Part shown: piece after piece, positions 47,596 to 58,917 of the stretch
How the letters are laid out: each line of letters begins with the position of its first letter
How positions within the stretch are numbered: position 1 is the stretch's first letter
From: Anastatus disparis
Lineage: Eukaryota > Arthropoda > Insecta > Hymenoptera > Eupelmidae
Length of the DNA stretch: 64,000 nt
Assembly (NCBI GenBank): GCA_017163975.1
Contig: JAFFSR010000315.1
Span: forward strand, 434,001-498,000
Reading direction: 5' to 3'
Translations under genes and position numbers: made by a program
Notes under the pieces: generated by a model
Told to the model about the DNA's origin: nothing
What the model saw: the letters and a program-made list of their open reading frames with translations, nothing else
The model's database searches: none

Positions 47596-48500
47596 TAAAG
47601 TCAGGGCTACTGGTGTCTCTCTCACTTTGAATTCTAATAAAACTAAGGCGATTGTCTTTGGCAATAGTCGTTTTGTAAACTCTTTTTATGCTAGAAGGTC
47701 ACGGACGATCGATCTTTAGGGAGGCATTAGTATACTCTTTTCTCACTCCGTAGTGAGTCTTGACCCTAAACTTTCTTGGGAACCGTACATTGATATGATT
47801 ACAAAAAAGTTTAATAAAGTTTTATATGTTCTGCAGTTTTTCCGTCAGTACACCACGGAGAATCTGCATAAACAACTCGCAACCGCCCTGCTGTTCCCAC
47901 ATCTTGATTATTGTTCAGTGGTTTTGCTCGATGCTTCTCAGAGGTTGAGAAGACGAATACAGAGATTACAGAATTCATGTGTGAGATATGTAATGGGTTC
48001 GAGAATCGGTGATTATGTCTCTCCTTATAGAACCGCGTTGGGTTGGCTGCGCACTGATTCGAGGAAACAGTATTTTTTGGCTATACTTTAAGGTGTGCTT
48101 GTATTTATAGTACGGTTGATGAGCACATGGTTGAAAGTGAATGTGTTATTTTTTTACTTTTTGATTTGACTCGTTTGATTTTTATTTTATTTTATTATTT
48201 TTTATTATATTGTATTTTAATTTTTATTGTTTTGCCTGATAGATATTAAATCGACAGATTTTTTTATTTTTTTGTTTCTATTAATGTTTATGTGTGTATT
48301 TTATTATTTTAATGATCTGTGATATCACTCTGAAAAGTGAATTACTTATGTAGTATCATGAGTGCAATATTTACACGTAACGTTACAGTATTGTCTTTTT
48401 TGTATTTTACTATGTATTATATATTTATTTTTTGTATTAGACACTATTTGTAAACTGTTACAAAATAAACATATATATATCTATCTATCTATAAATATAA
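47596..48500 (+). pseudogene. 5'-truncated LINE, C-terminal RT region and 3' UTR
   Basis: The frame from 47596 encodes NSNKTKAIVFGNS, SLDPKLSWEPYIDMI, PHLDYCSVVL and LQNSCVRYVMG, the conserved C-terminal part of jockey-clade non-LTR reverse transcriptases. One in-frame stop occurs near 47717. The open part is 47753-48091. The 3' UTR is T-rich and ends near a TATC/ATCT microsatellite tail (48470-48500). The catalytic domain is absent, as is typical of 5'-truncated insertions. The clade assignment is by general likeness. Confidence 0.8.
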
Positions 48501-48571
48501 AAAAACACCAGAATTAAAAAAAAATTTTTTTTACAATTTATGGAAAAAATGTGAATTTTTTTAGAATGACC

Positions 48572-49090
48572 CATATACGATCACATGAAAATATAATCAA
48601 GTAGCCACCTACCTGCACGATGGATGAATTGCTACACATGGAATATAACTTCGAACATTCAGACAATATCTCTTTTAGGATGAATGAGCCGATACTTGGA
48701 CATCAACCGATAACTGGATAAAATTAAAGATAAATCTTGAGCATTCGGTTTCCTTATATGTAACCAATCTTCTGCATGCAGAGTAATTACATAGCGGAAC
48801 CATAGAGCAATAAATTTTGTAGTTAATGCAATATTATTAATTTGACAAGACTTTAAAAAGTGTCCATTTACAGGTATAAAGCGTTTATTTACCAGTTCTT
48901 TAATCCTATATTTCACTGTTATATTCATAAATTTTTTCGAATATTTCATGAAATATTTCTGGAATATTATAGCAATATTTCATGAAATGTTTCTTGGAAG
49001 GTTTAAGAAATATTTATTAGAATTATTTCAAGAAATAATGTAGCAATGTTTCGTCAATATTTCATTGTTGTATTCATAATTTTTTTTGAA
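48572..49090 (+). repeat. right half of the split dispersed repeat and ~145-bp units
   Basis: Continues the sequence cut at 45785 (ATATACGATCACATG, then GATGAATTGCTACACATGG) and then the ~145-bp tandem words. The antisense frame at 48659-48949 has no family signature. Confidence 0.6.
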
Positions 49091-49094
49091 CGTT

Positions 49095-50650
49095 TCATGG
49101 AATATTGTGTATGTATATGTGTGTATTTGTATGAGTGCATGTGTAAGTAAGTACGTATATATATGTATATGAATGTGTGTATATATTATAAGTGAAAAAG
49201 TTGCAAAAGGTATGTGCAAAAGCATAAAAAGTCTCAATGTTTTTCTTTAATATAATAGGAGTAATTTTAGTTAACGGAGAAATTTTTTTTTTCCAGAAGC
49301 TAGCCAAGTTTAGGCTCTAATTATAATAAAATTATGACATAAACCATATATGTGTATGCGTGTATGTATATATATGTGTGTGTGTGTATGTGTGTATTCA
49401 TATGAGTGTTTAAGTATGAGAGTGCGTTCATGTATGTATGTATATATGTGTATATATATCTAAGTGAGCAAGTCGCAAAAGATATAGATAGCGGGAGATA
49501 GCACAGAAGATAGCGGGAGAAAAAAAGTCTTAATGTTTTACTTTAATATAATAGAAGTAATATTAGTTAACAAATGAATTTATTTTGTCTAAAAGCTACC
49601 CATGTTTAGGCTCTAATTATAATAAAATTATGACATAAACCATATGTGTGTATGTGTGTATGTATGTGTATGTATGTATTTTCATGAGTGTTTGTTTATG
49701 TGAGTACGTGCACGTATGAGTATATATATATATATAAATATATATATGTTTAAGTGAGGAAGTTGCGAAAGATATAAACGGAAGGAAAAAAAAAGTTTAA
49801 ATAATTAAATTTTATTCAGGTTTGTATTAATTTTTATAACTAAATTTAAATTTCTCTCTCGAAAATCATATATCAATAAAAAATAATTCTTAAATTATTT
49901 ATTGTCATAAACATATAAGTTTTTAGATCACATTCAAAGTGATAAAAATTATGTGTAATGATTTTCAAAATTTGCTTGTTTATTCAAGATTTCAATTTAG
50001 TTAGGAAAAAAGTCTTAATGTTTTACTTTAATATAATAGTAGTAATGCTAATTAACAAAGAAATTTTTTCTTTTGTCTGGAAGCTAGTTAAGAGCATGAC
50101 GGCGCTGCCCGCCTTCTGATAATATTTCCAATCCTAACTTATAAATAAACGATGCCTTCAATCGAGTTTTTTTGCTACGAAGAAAAAATTTGTAAGATTA
50201 AACTCTAGCGCGGTCAACTCAAGAAATCCACCAAAATATTATACATACAAAGTTATAGTAAAAACTTTCAATGTATCGTATTTTAAGGTTAGGTTTGTCG
50301 AGTTTAATATCTAATTCCCAATCCAAGCTCATAAAAAAATAACAAGTCCAAATGATTTTTTATTTTAACAAAAATTATTGTATTAATACAGCTTTAGTGC
50401 GGACAAGTCATTATATTTGTTTAATTTATGAATTTAAAAAGATATTGATAAAATAAAAAAAGCAAAACTCGATTGCTGTAGCTCCGACATCCCCTTAAGT
50501 CTAGGCTCTAATTATAATAAAATTAAATAATCGTCCATATGTGTGTATGTGTGTGTGTGTGTTTGTGTATGTGTGTATGTATATGTGTGTATTTGTATGT
50601 GTGTATACGTATGAGAGTACGCGTATGTGAGAACGTATATGTGTGTATAT
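49095..50650 (+). repeat. tandem units of the dispersed ~0.3-kb microsatellite-bearing repeat
   Basis: At least three units. Block GTCT-AATGTTTT begins near 49231, 49527 and 50012, a spacing of about 296 bp, then 485 bp with intervening sequence. Each unit has the order AAAAAGTCTTAATGTTTTAC, TTAGTTAAC, GCTAG...AGGCTCTAATTATAAT, GACATAAACCATATG, short TG microsatellite, AAGTG...GTTGCAAAAG. The last unit is split by a TTAA-flanked MITE. These are the compact relatives of the 8.2-kb array. Confidence 0.85.
50092..50494 (+). mobile_element. TTAA-flanked MITE, family A (403 bp)
   Basis: Sits between TTAA at 50088-50091 and 50495-50498. Neighbouring repeat units at 49290-49310 and 49590-49610 read through the same point without the insert, giving an internal empty site. 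Ends are imperfect inverted repeats GAGCATGACGGCGCT and GGGGATGTCGGAGCT. Same length as the copy at 59827. Non-coding. TTAA target fits piggyBac or Kolobok superfamilies. Confidence 0.92.
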
Positions 50651-50919
50651 ATGGGGATATCCGTAGAACTTTTTAATTTTGAGAGGTCGACTTCACAACA
50701 ATTCAAAAGTCCATAATACAAGTTTCTGGACACGCTTCAATAAGGGCTTACATTACTCGTTTCTGTGAATTGAATATGTAATTAAATTTTGGTATTGACT
50801 AAAAAATCGGTCATCACGGTACATAATTTTATACGCCAAAAATGATACTTTTTTTATATTTTTCTACGTGTCTTTCTTGAGCTATAAAAAAATGACCGTA
50901 CTTTCGATCACTCTCAAAT

Positions 50920-51137
50920 TTTCTGAGCATAATGAATATAGTAAAAACAACAGTTTAAGCCTACCCTGGTACATGTGCCCCTCTTTAGGAAGTTCTTTGA
51001 CTATTTTTAATGTAAGTGAGATTTTCACCTAAAAATCTCACTTACATTAAAAATAGTCAAAAAGCTTCCTAAAGAGGGGCACATATACCAGGGTAGGCTT
51101 AAACTGTTATTTTTACTATATTCATCATGCTCAAAAA
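50920..51137. mobile_element. near-perfect 106-bp-arm hairpin MITE
   Basis: 50920-51025 pairs with 51032-51137, with only a handful of mismatches over 106 bp and a loop of six bases. It contains AAGCCTACCCTGGTACATGT on one arm. The family A end at 51139-51165 follows immediately. Confidence 0.92.
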
Positions 51138-51138
51138 A

Positions 51139-51165
51139 CTCAATTACTGCAGCTCCGACATCTCG
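51139..51165 (+). mobile_element. family A MITE end fragment
   Basis: ACTGCAGCTCCGACATCTCG followed by TTAA at 51166-51169, matching the right end of the 403-bp elements. The remainder is missing or replaced by the hairpin element. Confidence 0.5.
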
Positions 51166-51224
51166 TTAATAGGAAAATGGTCACAGAACAATCACATAAA
51201 TAGAAAAAAATTTCAGAGAAAGAC

Positions 51225-54200
51225 ATTATTATGAAAATGCAAGAAAAAAAAAGTAATGATAAATTAGAACTAAGACGTGATCAAGAAACTTGACGTACGA
51301 AAAAGCTTTTATGAAAATGAAAAAAGTACGACCAAATAAATATAAACAGAAATTAAAAAATACTAACAAGGAGAGTGTTTCACCTTCGGGTCACCAATTT
51401 TGCTGAAATTTTGGGAATGTTTTCTGGATGCAGAAACATAAAGAAAGCCAAAATTTTAGAGGCCAACGCTCAATATTTCCCAAGTTACAGGCCATTGAAG
51501 AAAATCACTAAAAAAATCACTAGATTTACAAACGCTTGTTGTATCTCATCATTGTGAGCTAGAAGCTTATACCTTTTTTTAAATGGAAGCTGAACTCAAA
51601 TCTTTTCGAAATAGTACCTACGGCATCCCAAAATATTATTTTTTCCCAAAGTTGGAGCGTAATAAAGATTGGACCTGAATTTTTTGTTTAAAACAAATTA
51701 ATAATAAAAGCTAAAATTGGGTTCAATCTTTATTACGCTATAACTTTGGAAAAAAATAATATTTTGATATGCTACAACTACTATTTCGAAAGGATTTTAG
51801 CTCAGCTTTTATTTAAAAAAAGTTTCAAGCTTCTAGCTAATGATACTAAGAAACTATAAGCGTTTGAAAATCAAGTAACTTTGTTAGTAACTTTCTTTAA
51901 TGGCCTGTAACTAGGAAAATATTGAGCGTTGGCCTCTGAAATTCTAGCTTTCTTCATATTTTTGCATCCATAAAAAATTCCCAAATATTGAGAAAAAACG
52001 GTGACCTGAAGGTGAAACACTCTCCTTGTAAGATAACAAAATGGCAATTCAAAGAAACAATGAGTACTGATAAATTGAAACAAATACGTGCGAATGAGGC
52101 TTTAAGCAGAAAAAAAGCTTATATAAAAATTAAAGAAAAACAACCAAAATAATATGAAGAAGAATTTGAAAACACTAAAATAACAAAATTGAAATTCAAA
52201 GGAACAATGAGTATTGATAAATTGAAACAAATACGTGCAGATGAAGCTTTACGTAAGAAAGAAGATTATATAAAAATCAAAGAAAAATTCTCAATAAATA
52301 TGTAAAGAAATAAGAAAATACTAAGATAACAAAATTAAAATTTATAGAAAAAATGAGTACTGATAAATTGGAACAAATACGTGCGAATAAGGCTTTACGT
52401 AAAAAAGAAGTTTATATAAAAATTGAAGAAAAACAACCAAAATAATATAAAGAAGAATTTGAAAATACTAAAATAACAAAATTGAAATTCAAAGGAACAA
52501 TGAGTACTGATAAATTGAAACTAATACGTGCGATTAAGGCTTTACGTGAAAAAGTAGCTTATATAAAAATTGAAGTGGGAAAAACTAAAATGATATGAAG
52601 AAAAACTAGGAAATACTAAGATAACAAAATTAAAATTCAAGGAAAAAATGAGTATTGATAAATTGGAACAAATACGTACAGATGAGGCTTTACGTAAGAA
52701 AGAATCTTATATGAAAATCAAAAAAAAAATTCTAAATAAATATAAAATGAAATGGGAAAATACTAGGATAACAAAATTTAAATTTAAAGCAAAAATGAGT
52801 ACTGATAAATTAGAACTAAGACGTGTTCAAGAAACTTTACGTACGAAAAAAGCTTTTATGAAAATGAAAAAAGGACAACCGAATAAATATGAACAGAAAT
52901 TAAAGAAAACTATGATAACAAAATGGTAATTCAAGGAAACGATGAGTACTGATAAATTGGAACAAATACGTGCGAACAAGGGTTTACGCAAGAAAGAAGC
53001 TTATATTAAAAATAAAGAAAAAAAACCTAATTAATATTAAGAAAAATTAGAAAATACTAAGATAACAAAATTGAAACTCAAGTAACCAATAAGAACTGAT
53101 AAATTGGAACAAATATATGCAAAGGAGGCTTTACGAAAGAAAGAGGCTTATTTGTAAAATAAAGGAGAAAAACCAAAATAATATGAAGAAAAAAAAGAAA
53201 ATAATAAGATAAAATTAAAATTCCAGGAAAAAATAAATATTGATTAATTGTTACAAATACGTGCGAATGAAACTTTGCGTAAGTAAGAAGCTTATATAAA
53301 AATTAAAGGAAAAAAAAACAAAATAATATGAAGAAAAATTAGAAAATACTAAAATATCAAATTGAAATTTAAGGAAAAAATAAATACTGATAAATTGGAA
53401 CAAATACGTGCGAGTGAGGCTTTAGGTTAGAAAGTAGCTTATATAAAAACTAAAGAAAAAAAACCAAAATAATATAAAGAAAAATTAGAAAATACTAAGA
53501 TAACAGAATTGTAATTCAAGGAAAAAATGAGTATTGATAAATTGGAGCAAATACGTGCAAATAAGGCTTTACGTAAAAAAGAAGCTTATATAAAAATCGA
53601 AGAAAACATTCTAAATGAATATGAAGAGAAATTAGAAAATACTAAGATAACAAAATTGAAATTTAAGGAAAAAATGAAGCCTTACGTAAAAAAGGAGCTT
53701 ATATAAAAATTAAAGGAAAAAAACCAAAATAATATGAAGAAAAATTAGAAAATACTAAGATATAAAATTGAAATTCAAGGAAAAAATAAATACTGATAAA
53801 TTGGAACAAATACGTGCGAGTGAGGCTTTAGGTAAGAAAGTAGCTTATATAAAAATTAAAGAAAAAAAACCAAAATAATAAAAAGAAAAATTAGAAAATA
53901 CTAAGATAACGAAATTGTAATTCAAGGAAAAAATGAGTATTGATAAATTGGAGCAAATACGTGCAAATGAGGCTTTACGTAAAAAAGAAGCTTATATAAA
54001 AATCGAAGAAAACATTCTAAATAAATATGAAGAGAAATTAGAAAATACTAAGATAACGAAATTGTAATTCAAGGAAAAAATGAGTATTGATAAATTGGAG
54101 CAAATACGTGCAAATAAGGCTTCACGTAAGAAAGAAACTTATATAAAAATCGAAGAAAAAATTCTAAATAAATATGAAAGGAAATTAGAAAATACTAACA

Positions 54201-55960
54201 TAACAAAATTGAAATTTAAGGAAAAATGAGTACTGATAAAATGGAAAAAATACGAGCGAACGAGGCTTTACGTAAAAAAAAAGCTTATATAAAAAATAAA
54301 GAAAAAATCCAGAATAATATGAAGGAAAATCAAAAAATACTAGCATAACAAAATTGAAATTCAAGGAAAAAATAATTACTGATAATTTGGAACAAATACG
54401 TGCAAACGAGGCTTCACGTAAGAAAGAAGCTTGTATAAAAAATAAAGAAAAAATCCAGAATAATATGAAGGAAAATCAAAAAATACTAGCATAACAAAAT
54501 TGAAATTCAAGGAAAAAATAATTACTGATAATTTGGAACAAATACGTGCAAATGAGGCTTTACGTAAAAAAGAAGCTTATATAAAAATCGAAGAAAACAT
54601 TCTAAATAAATATGAAGAGAAATTAGAAAATACTAAGATAACGAAATTGTAATTCAAGGAAAAAATGAGTATTGATAAATTGGAGCAAATACGTGCAAAT
54701 AAGGCTTCACGTAAGAAAGAAACTTATATAAAAATCGAAGAAAAAATTCTAAATAAATATGAAAGGAAATTAGAAAATACTAACATAACAAAATTGAAAT
54801 TTAAGGAAAAATGAGTACTGATAAAATGGAAAAAATACGAGCGAACGAGGCTTTACGTAAAAAAAAGCTTATATAAAAAATAAAGAAAAAATCCAGAATA
54901 ATATGAAGGAAAATCAAAAAATACTAGCATAACAAAATTGAAATTCAAGGAAAAAATAATTACTGATAATTTGGAACAAATACGTGCAAACGAGGCTTCA
55001 CGTAAGAAAGAAGCTTGTATAAAAAATAAAGAAAAAAAAAACCAAAATAATATAAAGACACATTAGAAAATACTAAGATAACAAAATTGTAATTCAGGGA
55101 AAAAATGAGTATTGATAAATTAGAGCAAATACGTGCAGATGAGGCTTTACGTAAGAAAGAAGATTATATAAAAATCAAAGAAAAAATTCTCAATAAATAT
55201 GTGAAGAAATTAGAAAATACTAAGATAACAAAATTGAAATTCAAGAAAAAAATGAGTATTGATAAATTGGAACCAATACGTGCAGATGAGGCTTCACCTA
55301 AGAAAGAAGCTTATATAAAAATTAAAAAAAAAAAACCAAATTAATATGAAGAAAAATTAGAAAATACTGAGATAACAAAATCAAAATTCAAGGAAAAAAT
55401 GGGTATTGATAAATTGGAACAAATACGTGCGAACGAGGCTTCACCTAAGAAAGAAGCTTATATAAAAATCAAAGAAAAAATTCTGCATTAATATGAAAAA
55501 AAATGAGAAAATACTAAGATAACGAAATTGAAATTTAATGAAAAAATGAGTATTGATAAATTGGAACAAATACGTTCGAACGAGGCTTTACGTAAAAAAG
55601 GAGGTTATATAAAAAGTGAAGAAAAAAACCAAAATTATATGAAGAAAAATTAGAAAATACTAAGATAACCAAATTGAAATTCAAGAAAAAAATTAGTATT
55701 GATTAATTGTTACAAATACGTGCGAATGAAACTTTACGTAAAAAAGAATATAATATAAAAATTAAAGTAATACAACCCAATAAATATAAAGACAAATCAA
55801 AAAATACTAAAATAACAAAAATGAAATTAAAGATAAAAAAGGGTACTGATAAAATGGAACAAATACGTACAAATGAAGCTACACGTAAGAAAAAAGCTCA
55901 CTAAAAATAAAAGAAGATCAACCAAATAAATATTTAAAAAATTAAAAATATGCAGATATA
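51225..55960 (+). repeat. ~147-bp coding-derived tandem array (Helitron N-terminal region)
   Basis: About 27 units (51225-51363, then 52032-55960) with start points 146-148 bp apart, for example 52069, 52216, 52362, 52509 and 52657. In frame a unit reads like SIDKLEQIRADEALRKKE, then AYIKIKEK, then NKYEEKLENTKITKLKFK. It is highly charged and probably helical or coiled-coil. Some units are open (52648-52929, 55105-55344), but most share a TAA at the same place (codon before the Y of NKYEE), so the array is not translatable as a whole. Internal multi-unit duplication: 54061-54400 recurs 585 bp later. Charged repetitive N-termini occur in arthropod Helitron proteins. The link here is that the array runs directly into the Helitron frame at 56 kb. 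Confidence 0.88.
51367..52028. mobile_element. foldback MITE with TAA target duplication
   Basis: Ends CAAGGAGAGTGTTTCACCTT and its complement. Arms of about 310 bp and a central palindrome. It interrupts a 147-bp array unit, whose consensus AATACTAAGATAAC shows that TAA (51364-51366 and 52029-52031) was duplicated. A 3-bp TAA target is typical of PIF/Harbinger. Frames at 51375-51557 and the antisense 51871-52083 are the two arms read through, not genes. Confidence 0.9.
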
Positions 55961-56039
55961 AGAAATAAAATCAATTGAGAATAGAAATTATTATGAATTG
56001 AAAAGATTGCACGAAAAAGAAAAATTACGCAAAATAGAG

Positions 56040-57008
56040 ACTTATAGCAAAGTTATTGGTGAACAATATAATGAATATCAGAAGATGTAACGAATTGAAA
56101 ATGAAAATTTGGAAAATGCTGATAGTATTAAGAAAACACAAGTGAAAAATAATTGTTACCAATTAAAAGAATCACGCACAAGGTGTAAACAAATAGAAAT
56201 GAATGACAATAAATATGTTAATATTGATACTACGATAAATAAACCAGTAGATAAAAAAAGGCGAAAACATAAATATAATTCTTATCAATTAAAGATATTA
56301 TTTATTAAGTGTAAGCAATTAATAATTAAAGACAATAATTATAATGGAAATTACAATAATAATAATTATTATAACAATCATAATATTGTATTGAACAAAG
56401 TTATTAATAAAACAATAAAAGGCAAAGTAGAAAAAAAATTAAAGAAATTAAATGAAAAAATATTAACTAAAAAAATTAATTCAAAACTGATTGGTTGCAT
56501 AGCAAATATATATTTCGATGAAAATCTCATATCTGAAAATTACATTGGTTCCATGACAAATACATGTGTTTATTGTAATGTGAAACATTTTGCTTTCAAA
56601 TATACTAAAAGTAACGATTTCTCCAATTGTTGTCATAAAGGTAAAGTAGAATTGTTAGAAAATCCTCCTTACCTAGAACAATCAAAGTTTTTAGCAACTG
56701 AATTAACGGAAGAAATTATTGATTTCCGACGAAATGTTAGGTTGTACAATAATGCTTCAGTATTCACAAATTTTGGTGCCAATTTCGATACATTACCAGG
56801 TGAAGGACCACAAGTTATTAGAATATGTAGACAAATTTACCATAATGTATATGCGTTACATCCTAATAAAGGTAAAGCACGTAAATATGGACAATTATAT
56901 ATTTTAGATAATGAAAGGGCAACGATTAAACGGAATAAGTTTAATATAAATTTAACATTATTAAAACATTTAGATATCTTGATAAGAGACATTAACCTTT
57001 ATACTTAA
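56040..57008 (+). pseudogene. Helitron protein, N-terminal region
   Basis: The frame 56109-57008 (299 aa) is basic and asparagine-rich at first, then reads CVYCNVKHFAFK, NPPYLEQSKFLA, FRRNVRLYNNASVFTNFGAN and PQVIRICRQIYHNVYALHP, the ordered blocks of the Helitron N-terminal domain preceding Rep. The CVYC...CCHKG cysteines fit its zinc-finger-like element. The frame stops at 57006-57008, and the next blocks continue in other frames. Start codon not informative, because the 147-bp array runs in from upstream. Confidence 0.85.
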
Positions 57009-57099
57009 GCCTATAAAATGATGCATAAAGTAGAAGAAGAAGAAGAACTACAACGATGTGCAAAAATCTATTGTCCTCCAAGAACTATTACTATGTCTA

Positions 57100-57531
57100 T
57101 TGTCCGTAATAATAGTTTGAATGAAAATAAATATAATCTACCTACTTTGCTATAGTAAATATTGGAGAAGACGATCTTCCTGGAAGATCGTCTTCTCGTT
57201 ATCCTATTAAACGTGATCTTATTGTTCATCGTCTTCACGTTATCCTATAAAACGTGATATTGCCATTTACTCTAAGTATAATAAACCAATTAGTATACCG
57301 ACAATTAGCGAACATATAGATCCTATGACATATCCGCTCATATATCCTATTGATGGTTTTGGATGGATGCTAAATATGAAAAGTAAATTTGGAAAATCTA
57401 ATATTTCAAATTTAAAATTTCATAATTATAGATTTAGTGTTAGAAATGAATTTAATCCATTCCTTAATTTAAGAAAATTATCTCAACAATTCATTGTTGA
57501 TACGTTTGAAAAAGTTGAAACCTCCAGATAA
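57100..57531 (+). pseudogene. Helitron N-terminal domain, second part
   Basis: After a frame change, NIGEDDLPG and RDLIVH (57155-57215), then the open frame 57325-57531 with DPMTYPLIYPIDGFGWMLN, matching the conserved DP-YPLLFP-GE-GW motif of Helitron proteins. A tandem duplication of CGTTATCCTATAAAACGTGA-like sequence (57197-57255) disrupts the frame between them. Confidence 0.8.
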
Positions 57532-57599
57532 TATTTCATACGAAAAAATTAAAACGTATTGAGAAGTGATTGTTACAAAGGTGTTATGGACTATTTACA

Positions 57600-57990
57600 T
57601 AACAAAAAACAATAAGATTTTTCAAAAATAGGAAAAATGGTAATATTACCGTTGAAATTTACAAGAAGTTCACGATTTTTAAAACAAAATTACATTGACT
57701 CAATGGCACTTGTAAATTATCGTGGTAAACCTTAACTTTTTGTAACTATGACCTGTAATCCACATTGGAAAGAAATAACTGAAAACTTGGGAATTTATGA
57801 AAATGCAATATACCAGATATTGTAACAAAAGTATTTTATCAAAAAGTAGAAGAATTAAAAAATTTAGTAATAAAAAAGGGAATATTAGGAAAATGTATTG
57901 CATATAGTTATGTAATTGAATTTCAAAAACGAGGATTACCGTATATGCATATGTTAGTAACAACTTACTCTTGGATAAAAATGATAAATT
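57600..57990 (+). pseudogene. Helitron Rep (HUH nickase) first half
   Basis: Readable blocks are LFVTMTCNPHWKEI near 57738 (Rep motif 1, usually FITFTCNPKWPEI) and YVIEFQKRGLPYMHMLV near 57908. The latter is the HUH metal-binding motif, usually LPHAH-L. Here its first histidine is tyrosine, so metal binding would be lost. Stops and shifts separate the blocks. Confidence 0.85.
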
Positions 57991-58081
57991 TGATATTCCC
58001 AAAAAAGTTGATAAAATAATAAGTGCAGAAATCCCAAATAGAGATATTTATCCAAAATAATATAGTATTGTTAAACAATTT

Positions 58082-58523
58082 ATGATAAGCGGTCCCTGTG
58101 GTATGCAAAATATAAATTGTCCGTGTATGGATAAAAATACGAAACAATGTACTGAAAATTTTCCAAGAAAATTTAATAATACTACAACATTTAAATCCAA
58201 TGGATATCCACTATACGAACGTAAAAATGATGGCGTCAAAATCATTCTCAAAAATAAATTTACAGAAGGAATTGCAGATAATGGATTTGTTGTTTCTTAT
58301 AATCCTTACTTATTATTGAAATTCAATGCACATATGAACGTAGAAGTTTGTTCCACTGTACACTGCATTAAATATTTATTCAAATACTGTTATAAAGGTC
58401 ATGATTGTGCATACATTAAAATACATCAAGTGTAGATTTTCAATCAGAAAATAGAGACACTTTTCAAAATGACAATCGTGAAAATGTTGAATATGAATCT
58501 GACAAAATCCAACAATACATTAA
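58082..58523 (+). pseudogene. Helitron Rep second half
   Basis: The frame 58082-58435 reads ISGPCGMQNINCPCM, FPRKF, YNPYLLLKFNAHMNVEVCS and KYLFKYCYKGHD. The last motif holds the two tyrosines that cut and join DNA strands in Helitron rolling-circle replication. A stop at 58433-58435 follows, then readable sequence to the MITE at 58524. Confidence 0.88.
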
Positions 58524-58913
58524 GGGGACGCTGTATCTCTCTATCCTTTTCTAATTGAAAAATGTAAATTTTTGAGAAAACTAGTTATTAATAATAGAAA
58601 TTAAGGGTTGTCCGCAACTTCAATAGTGAAAAACAATATTTTGTCTGATGAGAGCAAATTAATTTTGTTGCTTTTTTTCCAAGTAAAGTTTGACATACCT
58701 ACAAAATCCTAAATTAGGCTAGAGAATACGTTATTTAAGTATGTCAAACTTTACATGAAAAAAAAGCAACAAAATTAATTTGCTCTCATCAGACAAAATA
58801 TTGTTTTTCGCTATAGAAGTTGCGGATAACCCTTAATTTCTATCAATAATAACTAGTTTTCCCAAAAATTTACATTTTTTAATTAGAATAGGATAGAGAG
58901 ATCCAGCGTCCTC
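58524..58913. mobile_element. TTAA-flanked MITE, family B (390 bp)
   Basis: Between TTAA at 58520-58523 and 58914-58917. Ends GGGGACGCTGTATCTCTCTA and the inverted TAGAGAGATCCAGCGTCCTC, with arms almost the full length of the element. It interrupts the Helitron gene, where the codons on either side rejoin if one TTAA is removed. Confidence 0.92.
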
Positions 58914-58917
58914 TTAA

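Larger units (their letters stand above)
45786..48571. mobile_element. composite insertion with CATTCTAAAA inverted ends
   Basis: Left end GGACCATTCTAAAAAAA and right end TTTTTTTAGAATGACC are inverted. CATAT lies on both sides (45781-45785 and 48572-48576). The uninterrupted relative at 42990-43270 has a single CATAT at this point, supporting a ~5-bp target duplication. Inside are the nested foldback pair (45936-47335) and a LINE fragment (47596-48500), so the original element was only about 0.5 kb. Confidence 0.6.

Noticed and set aside
51375..52083. Similar reading frames on + and - strands suggesting a duplicated gene
   Set aside because: They are the two arms of one palindromic MITE read from either side.
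51225..55960. CRISPR-like array because of regular spacing
   Set aside because: The whole unit is repeated with no unique spacers, in a eukaryotic Helitron context.
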